Source: Treponema sp. (lineage in GTDB: Bacteria > Spirochaetota > Spirochaetia > Treponematales > Breznakiellaceae). Taken from it: a stretch of DNA of 15,027 nucleotides. The notes under the pieces are model-generated. The model saw nothing but the letters and a program-made list of their open reading frames with translations, was not told where the DNA came from and did not search any database. The position numbers were made by a program, and so were the translations under genes. Where the stretch lies: contig JAISRD010000165.1 in the NCBI GenBank assembly GCA_031273835.1, forward strand, positions 1-15,027, written 5' to 3'. Positions 4,970-12,556 of the stretch are shown here, one piece after another. How positions within the stretch are numbered: position 1 is the first letter of the stretch; every line of letters starts with the position of its first letter.

Positions 4970-7900
4970 GTGGATAAAGCTCAGTTCAGGCGCCGTTTAG
5001 GCCTTGAAGCGCTTATTTTTTTAGCTCTGGTAGGAACTTCTGCCGTTATTCTGCGCCCCCTGCAGGACTTTTTCGGGGAAAGGATGGACCTGCTTAAAGA
5101 GTCCCTCATACTCCGGGGGGAAGATGCCCTGGGAAGGACGATACGTTACGGATCGGCGGGTTCCTCCATTGTGGGCCGTCTGGACATACGGGACATTTCC
5201 CTGTACCGGCCGGGGGAGGACGAGAGTTCCCTCAGGCTTGACCGGATTACGGTGCGTTATTCCCTGTGGGATCTGATGCGGGGAAAGTTTTTAGAATCCC
5301 TCCGTGAACTTGTCATTGAGGGGCCCCGGCTTATTTTTGATTTTGAATTAGACAGGGATCTGATAGAACTTTTTACGCTGCAAAGCGACAGGGCAAAGAG
5401 GAAGGATATTATCCTTCCCCGAACCTGCCTTGTTACGGTTAATAACGGAACGCTGTACTTAATAAAAAATGAACGATCCCTTGAAGTTTCAGGCTTTTCC
5501 CTTGACGGGAAAATCCGGGACGGCATAATTACGCTTGACGGAAAATGGCATATCCTGGCGTCGCTGGCGGGTCTTGCGGGAGCGCTGGAATCCGTCTCGG
5601 TGGACGGCAGCATCTCGGGGTCCTTTACCGGGGATTTAAGCGAGGGCGGACTGGGCCTCGGCATTTCGGCCGTCAGGGGGAATACTTTTGAACTCCACGA
5701 TCTGCATCTTGATCTTTCCGTGGAAGAAAATAAAATTACCCTGCAGAAATCCAGGGATGAACTTCCCTTTGCCCTGTATTTTAATTATGCCCTTGATACG
5801 GGGGTGATGTCCGGCAGCTTCGAGCCCGCCGGTTTTGTTCCCGCCGACATTATTAGGTTCTCAGGTGACTGGGAAAATTTAAACCCCTGGTTCAACGCGC
5901 GTTTAACGGGAAGGGCCTCTTTTATTTTTGATCCCCCGCAGGAACTGCGGTATCAATTTGATTTAAGCGGCGGCTCGGCCCGATTGGGACCCGACGCCAT
6001 ATTGAGGGATTTTGATCTTAAGGGCGAAGGTTCAAGTTCGCAGGTTTTTTTTGATCACTGTTATCTCGGCCTGAAAAACGGATCGGCCTCCTATGCGGGG
6101 GATTTGATCTTCGATCCCCTTTTGCCGAACGGGATCCTTTCGTTTTCAAATTTCAGCGTTACGGAAATTCCCGGAGAAGGAATTTCAGGAACGCTGCGCC
6201 TTAACCGTTCCGGCAGGGCCCTTGCTGTTTCTTCGGAAAACCTTTCCATGGGCGGGGTGGCCTTATCCTCCCTTTCAGGCAGGCTTGTTTGGGAAAACGC
6301 CGGCTGCAGTTACGGGCTTAAGTTTTCCAGATTAGGAGCTGCGGAACCGGGGGTCGTTTCCCTGGAGGGGTCCTACGATAGGAGGGCATCCGGAGAACCG
6401 GGACAGGCCCAGGGGGCCATAGCCCTGGAGGCCTTTTCAACGGCGGATCTTTTTAACATGATGAGGCCCCTTTTCAGCCTTGAAAATTTTCCCCTGCTTG
6501 CAGGGGATCTGATCAAACAAGTTACCTTAAGCACCGAAGTATTTGTCAGTACCGATTTCAGCCACATCTCCTACAACGCCCCCCGTTTTACGGCGGTCCT
6601 GGGGGACCTGGGCAATATCTTTGAAGCCTCCCTTTCGGGAACGGACCGGCGTTTTGAAATTTCAGACGGACAAATTACCTGGAAGAAAAGAAGCGTTGAT
6701 CTGGAACTCGGAGTCGATTTTTCCGATCCCGGTGATATCGCGTTTCTTGTCCAACTGGGCTATCTGGATTTTACCTATTATTTTGAGGGGGATTTCTTTG
6801 ACCGTCGTACTTTGAATTTACGGGGTTCCTACGGCTTATCCGCCGCCCTCAACTCGGACGATTCGGGGGGCTATGCCGCCTATGTGGATGTACAGTCCAT
6901 GCCCGTCCCCTACGGGGGGGAAACCGCGCTGCTTACGCTTGACGTTTCGATGCGCTATGACGCCCCCTCCCTCTGGAACCTGTATATTGACGCGCTGGAA
7001 TTAAAAAGCCCAGGCGGCGCCGTCCATCCCCCCACGAAGTTCCGCGTCGAGGGACAGGCAAATCAGGAAGGCCTTAACTTGAATCTTATTTCCTACGAGG
7101 ACAGCCTGGGGAGCCTTAGCGGTTCGGCGGAGGCGAAGTGGGATAATGATTTTAGCTCCGCGGCGGGTTTTCTGGCATTGGAAGACGGCAAAACCCAGGA
7201 ACAGATCCTCGTTCATGGATCCTATACGGGGGGCCTTTTGGAATTTAAGGCGGAACTGGAAAAGCTGCGCCTGGGCCGTTTTATTTCCGGGAGAAGGGAC
7301 CTGCTTGCCAGCGCCGAGATTCTCGGTTCCTGGACTTCATCATCCAATTATTCGCTTAACCTTAACTTAAAATCCCTGGAATCAGGATCGGGGGATATTT
7401 CCGCATCCGCCACGGGATACATGGACGCGGATCAGATCATTGTTTCTTCCCTCAAAGCCGGCTACGGCGGACTGCAGGGGGAAATACCTAGTCTTATTGT
7501 GGACCGGAATAATTCAAAACTTACCACCGAACTTGTCGTTGACGGAATGGTTAAGGAACATCCCATCGGCTTGTCTTTGGCGCTGGATCTTTCCTTTGAT
7601 CCGATAGATTCCTGGTTCGGCTTTGCCGGGGCTTTCCGTTCCTTTTATGCGGTAATTGACCTTCGTGACGGATATATAAAATCCCTGCATACCGAAGAAC
7701 CCTATTACTTTACCTTTTCCCGGCTCCGCGGTGAAGACAGCGGGGAAGGAACGGTGGTACGTTTGGAAGGGGGTCCTCGAAATATGATCCGCTTTGAGCT
7801 GCTGGAAAACGGCAATTTCTTTGCGGGATTTTCGGCCCCTTCTCCGTTACAGACTGTTATTACCGGTACGCTTACCGGCGGTGAAATTGACGCCCTGGCC

Positions 7901-9331
7901 AGGGATGTCTACATTGATCTGCCCGTCGTATGGGATCTGCTTCCCACTGAAAATATTGTCAATATCACAAGCGGTTTTATGACCGGCGAAACAAGAATCA
8001 GCGGGTCCGTGATGGACCCTGAATTTTCAGGAAGCGGCTGGGGCTCGGGGGTGCGGCTCAGGATACCCCGCTTTCTGTCCGGGGAAATCGGCCCCGCTTC
8101 CGGGGCCATAGCCCTTGAGGGCAGCGGAGTATCCTTCGGCCCCATTGCCGCGCACAGCGGGGACGGACAGGGAAAAGTATCCGCCGCCTTCAGGTTTAAC
8201 CGCTGGATACCGAGTTACGATATTGACGTAGATGTTGAGCGGGAAGATTATATTCCCTTCGATTTTGATCTTGCCGGTGTAAAGGCCCGGGGGGATATTT
8301 CCGGAAATTTAAAACTCCGCATGGAAAACAATGAAACCCTTTTTATCACCGGAAATCTCAATGTTTTAGATACGGAGATAACCCTGAACAACGAAGAAAT
8401 CAACAGGATAAACTCAGGCGCCGTATCCGCCCCGAATATGGACATTGTTACGGACATCCATATCAGCGCCGGCAGGCGCGTTGAATTTTTATGGCCCAGC
8501 GCGGATTTTCCCCTTATCCAGGCCTACGGGGAGGCGGGGACGGGTATACAGGTTTCCAGCGATACCCGCATACCCCGGTTTACCCTGGCGGGGGATGTAA
8601 ACCTGCGGGGGGGAGAGATCTTCTACTACCAGCGGAATTTTTATATACGGGAAGGGCAGATTGTCTTTGACGGGAACAATCCCACCATTGATCCGAGGAT
8701 CAGCGCCAGGGCGGAAATCAGGGATCGTAATGACGACGGGCCGGTTACCATCTCCATGATTGTGGACAACGCTCCCCTCAGATCGCTTACCCCCCGGTTT
8801 GAATCAAGTCCGGCCCTTTCGCAGCTGGAAATCTACAGCCTCCTGGGTATGAATCCCATGGGGGATATCGCCGAAGAACAGGCCGACAGCACTGTATTAC
8901 TCCGTTCCGCGGCGGATATATTTACCCAGTTTACCGTGGTCCGTCAGGCCGAACGGCAGATCAGAAATATCCTGGGGCTGGATATGTTTTCCCTGCGAAC
9001 CCAGGCCCTGCAGAACGCGATCTTCCAGGTCCTGGGAACCCAGGATCCGGTTGAACAAAACCGTTCCGTATTGGGTAACTTTTTTGATAATACCGCTGTT
9101 TTTATGGGTAAGTACCTGGGTTCCGATCTGTTTCTGCACGCCATGATTTCCCTGCGGTACGATGAATTTAGAAGCGAAAACGGAGGCATACGGTTTGAGC
9201 CTGACATAGGGCTTGATCTCAGGACCCCTTTGATGGACATACAGTGGAATTTCAGCCCCAGGGCCAGGGATTTGGAGAATCTGTATGTAAACAACCACTC
9301 AGTTTCCCTGGTGTGGCGCTGGGTCTTATAG
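4970..9331 (+). CDS. tamB: TamB-family translocation and assembly protein (DUF490)
   Basis: TamB proteins are long, inner-membrane-anchored, beta-helical proteins that cross the periplasm. They are linked to outer-membrane protein insertion and to phospholipid transport between membranes (AsmA-like family). The 1453-residue product has an N-terminal membrane helix (about residues 10-27), an AsmA-like start, and a very long body of alternating hydrophobic beta-strands with G, S and D turns. It ends in the conserved TamB domain (about 1100-1453): the strand-turn block GGEIFYYQRNFYIREGQIVF, DPRISARAEI, and the helix segment LSQLEIYSLLGM. Length is in the range of TamB (E. coli about 1260 aa). 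The start is GTG at 4970, with AAAGGA at 4959-4964 five bases upstream. bamA follows 87 bases later, and a functional link to the outer-membrane assembly machine is likely. No TamA is seen in the window, so this TamB may work with BamA directly (inference). No stop or shift interrupts the frame. Confidence 0.93.
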   Translation: MDKAQFRRRLGLEALIFLALVGTSAVILRPLQDFFGERMDLLKESLILRGEDALGRTIRYGSAGSSIVGRLDIRDISLYRPGEDESSLRLDRITVRYSLWDLMRGKFLESLRELVIEGPRLIFDFELDRDLIELFTLQSDRAKRKDIILPRTCLVTVNNGTLYLIKNERSLEVSGFSLDGKIRDGIITLDGKWHILASLAGLAGALESVSVDGSISGSFTGDLSEGGLGLGISAVRGNTFELHDLHLDLSVEENKITLQKSRDELPFALYFNYALDTGVMSGSFEPAGFVPADIIRFSGDWENLNPWFNARLTGRASFIFDPPQELRYQFDLSGGSARLGPDAILRDFDLKGEGSSSQVFFDHCYLGLKNGSASYAGDLIFDPLLPNGILSFSNFSVTEIPGEGISGTLRLNRSGRALAVSSENLSMGGVALSSLSGRLVWENAGCSYGLKFSRLGAAEPGVVSLEGSYDRRASGEPGQAQGAIALEAFSTADLFNMMRPLFSLENFPLLAGDLIKQVTLSTEVFVSTDFSHISYNAPRFTAVLGDLGNIFEASLSGTDRRFEISDGQITWKKRSVDLELGVDFSDPGDIAFLVQLGYLDFTYYFEGDFFDRRTLNLRGSYGLSAALNSDDSGGYAAYVDVQSMPVPYGGETALLTLDVSMRYDAPSLWNLYIDALELKSPGGAVHPPTKFRVEGQANQEGLNLNLISYEDSLGSLSGSAEAKWDNDFSSAAGFLALEDGKTQEQILVHGSYTGGLLEFKAELEKLRLGRFISGRRDLLASAEILGSWTSSSNYSLNLNLKSLESGSGDISASATGYMDADQIIVSSLKAGYGGLQGEIPSLIVDRNNSKLTTELVVDGMVKEHPIGLSLALDLSFDPIDSWFGFAGAFRSFYAVIDLRDGYIKSLHTEEPYYFTFSRLRGEDSGEGTVVRLEGGPRNMIRFELLENGNFFAGFSAPSPLQTVITGTLTGGEIDALARDVYIDLPVVWDLLPTENIVNITSGFMTGETRISGSVMDPEFSGSGWGSGVRLRIPRFLSGEIGPASGAIALEGSGVSFGPIAAHSGDGQGKVSAAFRFNRWIPSYDIDVDVEREDYIPFDFDLAGVKARGDISGNLKLRMENNETLFITGNLNVLDTEITLNNEEINRINSGAVSAPNMDIVTDIHISAGRRVEFLWPSADFPLIQAYGEAGTGIQVSSDTRIPRFTLAGDVNLRGGEIFYYQRNFYIREGQIVFDGNNPTIDPRISARAEIRDRNDDGPVTISMIVDNAPLRSLTPRFESSPALSQLEIYSLLGMNPMGDIAEEQADSTVLLRSAADIFTQFTVVRQAERQIRNILGLDMFSLRTQALQNAIFQVLGTQDPVEQNRSVLGNFFDNTAVFMGKYLGSDLFLHAMISLRYDEFRSENGGIRFEPDIGLDLRTPLMDIQWNFSPRARDLENLYVNNHSVSLVWRWVL

Positions 9332-9373
9332 GGCTTGCAAAATAAGATACTTTGAAAGTCCCTAAATACGCCT

Positions 9374-9401
9374 TTAACAATTTTCTGTTTTTTGCTATAA
9401 T
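9374..9401 (+). promoter_or_regulatory. Strong promoter for bamA with extended -10
   Basis: TTAACA (9374-9379), a 16-base spacer and TATAAT (9396-9401) form a near-consensus vegetative promoter; TGC directly before TATAAT adds an extended -10. The expected start of transcription, about 9407-9409, falls on the ribosome site AAGGAG (9407-9412), so the leader before the TTG at 9419 would be only about 10-12 bases. bamA, skp and mutS can thus be transcribed independently of tamB. Confidence 0.75.
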
Positions 9402-9406
9402 TTTAC

Positions 9407-9412
9407 AAGGAG
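9407..9412 (+). promoter_or_regulatory. Ribosome binding site of bamA (fixes the TTG start)
   Basis: AAGGAG lies 6 bases before TTG 9419. This spacing, plus the signal peptide that begins right after the TTG, decides the start codon. No ATG is available between the ribosome site and the signal peptide. Confidence 0.85.
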
Positions 9413-9418
9413 TTTAGC

Positions 9419-11935
9419 TTGCGCTGTTTTTTTGCGGTATTTCTTAGTATTTGTGTAGGTTTTTTTTGCTTTGCCCAGACAGAGGATTGGTATCAGGGAA
9501 AACCGATACGGGACATAGTTTTTGAAGGCTTGAACCATGTACGGGTTTCGGAACTGGAAAGTACCGTTGCGTCCTTCAAGGGACGGCTCTTTTCGTATGA
9601 TCTGTTTATGGATCTTCAAACCCGCCTCTATGCCCTTGAATTGTTTGAAAAGATCACCCCCACCGCGCTGCCCGCCGACTCGTCGGGAAACGAGGTTATT
9701 ATCCAGTTTAAGGTGGTTGAAAAGCCGGTTGTTGCCCGGATTGTCTTTGTGGGTAATTCGGGCCTGCGGCGGGCGGAGCTTATGGACGCCGTATCCATTA
9801 AGGTAAACGACGTGGCCAATCAGCTTCAAATCCGCTCCGATGAACTTGCCATTCAGGCCAAGTATATTGAAAAGGGGTTCCCCGACGCGGGGATACGTTC
9901 GGAACTTCAGAATAACGGCGACGGTACGGTTGCCCTGGTGTTTTACATTGCCGAAGGGGACAAGATCTCCATCACCGAAGTGTACTTTGAGGGTAACTCG
10001 GTTTTTTCCAATAGTACCCTCAGGGGGCAGATCTCCATGCGGCCCAAGGGCCTTGCCAAGGGCAAGGCTTACCAGGAAGCTAAATTCCTTGAGGATCAAA
10101 TGGCCGTTACCAAGTATTACCACGACAGGGGTTACCTTGACGCCGAGGTAAGCGACGTGGTTCAGGAAATGGTAAGAACGGAAGACGGCAGTAACAACCT
10201 GATCCTTACCTACCGGATCTATGAGGGAAGGGTTTATACCTTCGGAGGGATCAGCTTTGCGGGCAACGATCTTTTTACGACCGAACAGCTTGATGAGCTG
10301 GTAAAGTCGAAGATCGGCGAAGTCGCCAACAGGTCCCGGGTCGAGGCGGATCTGCAGCGCGTAGCCGACTGTTACTATGAAAACGGGTACATCTACAATA
10401 CCATCAACAGGGACGAATACCGGAATCCCGAAGATGGAACCATTTCTTTTAAGATTTCCATTGTGGAACGGGGAAGGGCCCACATTGAAAATATCATTAT
10501 CAGGGGGAATGAAAAAACCAAGGACAGCGTGATCCTCCGGGAAATCCCCCTGGAACCGGGGGATGTTTTTTCAAAGACCAAGGTGATTGAAGGCCTGGGT
10601 AATCTTTACAACCTTCAGTACTTTACCACCGTCATCCCCGATACTCCCCAGGGCAGCACCGACAGCCTTACGGATCTGGTGATCACCGTGGAGGAACAGC
10701 CCACCACGGAAATCCAATTCGGCCTGACCTTTTCCGGCACTTCCGATCCGAAGGATTTTCCCATTTCGGGGATATTGAGCCTCGCGGACCGTAACTTCCT
10801 GGGAACGGGAAATCAGCTAAAGGGTGTATTAACCCTGTCGCCGGATACCCAGAGTATTGCGATGCAGTACTCCCAGCGCTGGCTCAAGGATATTCCCCTT
10901 TCCTGGGGGGTGGATCTTACCCTAAGCCACGCGGGAAGGTACGCGGCCATAAATAACGGCGTCAACGGGTTTATCTTTAACGGCGACGAGGATTACGCCT
11001 TTCCGGACGGCTTTAACAATTATGCGGACTATTACAACGCCAATAAAATACCCGAGGATGAATACCTCATGGAGTATGAACAGTGGCTTTTTTCCCTGGG
11101 GCTTTCCGGGACCTACCGCTGGTCAACTCCCTTAGGTACGCTGGGCACGGGCGGCGGTGTGCGTACCGGTATTATCAACAACGGTTACGATGACCGTCTG
11201 CGGCCCTTTGATCCGGTTATACGGGACCGGAACAAAGAATGGACCCCCTTTAATTCCCTGTGGACCCTGTTTTATCTGGACAAGCGCGACTTGTTTTACG
11301 ATCCTTCCCGGGGCTACTATGTCAGCCAGCGTTTTTCCTTTCACGGGATACTTCCCATTGAACAGGAACACTATATATTGTCCAATACCACCGCGGAATT
11401 GTTCATGACCCTTATAAATGTTCCCATAACGGAAAAATGGGGTTTTAAGACGGTCCTAGCCCTTCACTCCGGGCTTTCCCTTATCTTTCCCCAGTTCGGC
11501 ATGTCGAACCCCAAGGTGGAGGATACCAACAAACTGTCCATAGACGGCATGTTCATAGGCCGGGGCTGGGTCTCGGAGAGGATCAGATCCCGGGGTTTTG
11601 CGCTCTGGGAAAACTGGGCGGAACTCCGCATCCCCCTGGTTCCCAATTTCTTAGCCTTTGATATATTCTTTGACGCCGATATGGTTCCGAACCTGTCGTC
11701 GGACGGCCCCAAGACCCCGGAGGAATTTTTTGACCACCAGGTAATTGAAGACTGGCGCTTTGGTTTCGGCGCGGGTTTCCGCTTTACCATGCCCCAGTTT
11801 CCCCTGCGTTTCCTCTTTGCCAAGCGCTTTAAGGTAGAGGACGGGGTTGTCAAATGGCAGCGGGGCAATATGGGCGGAAGCGGAGACACCGACGGCATTG
11901 ACTTTGTGATTTCTTTTGCATTAACTACGTTTTAG
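9419..11935 (+). CDS. bamA: Outer-membrane protein assembly factor BamA (Tp92-like)
   Basis: BamA is the central subunit of the BAM complex, which folds and inserts beta-barrel proteins into the outer membrane. The 838-residue product starts at TTG with a Sec signal peptide (hydrophobic to about residue 19, CFA before Q). Five POTRA domains follow at about residues 28-102, 103-181, 182-271, 272-353 and 354-428, each with the beta-alpha-alpha-beta-beta pattern and a G-N/L type turn (FEGLNHV, FVGNSGL, FEGNSVF, FAGNDLF, IRGNEKT). A 16-strand barrel fills residues about 430-838. The surface-loop 6 motif is RGF (725-727), in place of the common VRGY or VRGF, and the chain ends in a C-terminal Phe (ALTTF) typical of barrel proteins. 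Remembered T. pallidum order places its homologue Tp92 (TP0326) between TamB and Skp, exactly as here. skp begins 11 bases downstream with its own ribosome site, so the two are co-transcribed. A strong promoter lies directly upstream. Confidence 0.95.
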   Translation: MRCFFAVFLSICVGFFCFAQTEDWYQGKPIRDIVFEGLNHVRVSELESTVASFKGRLFSYDLFMDLQTRLYALELFEKITPTALPADSSGNEVIIQFKVVEKPVVARIVFVGNSGLRRAELMDAVSIKVNDVANQLQIRSDELAIQAKYIEKGFPDAGIRSELQNNGDGTVALVFYIAEGDKISITEVYFEGNSVFSNSTLRGQISMRPKGLAKGKAYQEAKFLEDQMAVTKYYHDRGYLDAEVSDVVQEMVRTEDGSNNLILTYRIYEGRVYTFGGISFAGNDLFTTEQLDELVKSKIGEVANRSRVEADLQRVADCYYENGYIYNTINRDEYRNPEDGTISFKISIVERGRAHIENIIIRGNEKTKDSVILREIPLEPGDVFSKTKVIEGLGNLYNLQYFTTVIPDTPQGSTDSLTDLVITVEEQPTTEIQFGLTFSGTSDPKDFPISGILSLADRNFLGTGNQLKGVLTLSPDTQSIAMQYSQRWLKDIPLSWGVDLTLSHAGRYAAINNGVNGFIFNGDEDYAFPDGFNNYADYYNANKIPEDEYLMEYEQWLFSLGLSGTYRWSTPLGTLGTGGGVRTGIINNGYDDRLRPFDPVIRDRNKEWTPFNSLWTLFYLDKRDLFYDPSRGYYVSQRFSFHGILPIEQEHYILSNTTAELFMTLINVPITEKWGFKTVLALHSGLSLIFPQFGMSNPKVEDTNKLSIDGMFIGRGWVSERIRSRGFALWENWAELRIPLVPNFLAFDIFFDADMVPNLSSDGPKTPEEFFDHQVIEDWRFGFGAGFRFTMPQFPLRFLFAKRFKVEDGVVKWQRGNMGGSGDTDGIDFVISFALTTF

Positions 11936-11946
11936 GGAGGTATATT

Positions 11947-12486
11947 ATGAAACGGATCGTATGCGCGGCATTGGTATTTATGGGGGCGGTTTTCCTGCTT
12001 CCCGCCCAGCAGAGGAATCAGCCGATCACCCGGTTCGCCGTGGTTGATCTTGTGCGTATATACAATGCTTTTTTCGACGCCGCCAGGGCGACCAAGGAAT
12101 TTAATGAGCGCAGCGCAAAAATACAGGAGCAGATTAACCGCCTTACGGCGGAACTTCAGGAATTAAAGACTTCTTTGGCGGGCGCCCAGGCCGCCGGGGA
12201 GGAAGACAAAGCCGCCCGCCTGGAACAGCAGGTAAACCAGAAGACCCGTTCTATTCAGGAATACTACCAGACCAGCATGGCGGAACTTGAGACGCAAAAG
12301 GCCAAGCTTATCCAGTCGGACGCGTTTTTTACCCAGATCAACGATCAAATACGGATTGTGGCGGAAAGCAACGGGTATAGCCTGGTTTTTAATAAACAGG
12401 AAAATTCGGCCATACTCTGGTATAGTCCTTCGGTGGATATTACCAACCAGGTTATAGAATCACTGCGGGGAAAAGCAAAGCGCTAG
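11947..12486 (+). CDS. skp: Periplasmic chaperone Skp/OmpH
   Basis: Skp (OmpH) is a periplasmic holdase that trims unfolded outer-membrane proteins from aggregation and delivers them to BAM. It works as a trimer shaped like a jellyfish. The 179-residue product has a signal peptide (MKRIV, hydrophobic, LPA before QQ, cleavage near residue 20), a beta-strand FAVVDLVRIYNAF, then long charged amphipathic helices (about 38-120) with heptad-like spacing, and a closing region with the AESNGYSLVFNKQ and ILWYS strands and a DITNQVIESL helix. Typical OmpH length is about 160-180 aa. GGGAGG (11935-11940) lies 6 bases before the ATG, overlapping the bamA stop, so translation is tightly linked to bamA. 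mutS follows after about 20-70 bases with no terminator visible. Confidence 0.92.
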   Translation: MKRIVCAALVFMGAVFLLPAQQRNQPITRFAVVDLVRIYNAFFDAARATKEFNERSAKIQEQINRLTAELQELKTSLAGAQAAGEEDKAARLEQQVNQKTRSIQEYYQTSMAELETQKAKLIQSDAFFTQINDQIRIVAESNGYSLVFNKQENSAILWYSPSVDITNQVIESLRGKAKR

Positions 12487-12506
12487 GGATTTTTCATCAT
12501 ACCGAT

Positions 12507-12512
12507 GGAGGG
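12507..12512 (+). promoter_or_regulatory. Strong ribosome site upstream of mutS without a matching ATG
   Basis: GGAGGG at 12507-12512 is the best Shine-Dalgarno in the skp-mutS gap. At normal spacing, the mutS frame offers ATC at 12518 rather than ATG, GTG or TTG. The first in-frame ATG is at 12557, 44 bases later and without a ribosome site. An ATG at 12505 overlaps the motif but is in another frame that hits a stop after about 40 codons. Confidence 0.6.
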
Positions 12513-12556
12513 AACAAATCAATACCGGCTCAGGCGGCAAAAAATCCACAAGCCCC

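Noticed and set aside
9395..10483. 362-codon minus-strand frame opposite bamA
   Set aside because: It is antisense to the POTRA-coding region and covers the bamA promoter; no domain or start signal is seen.
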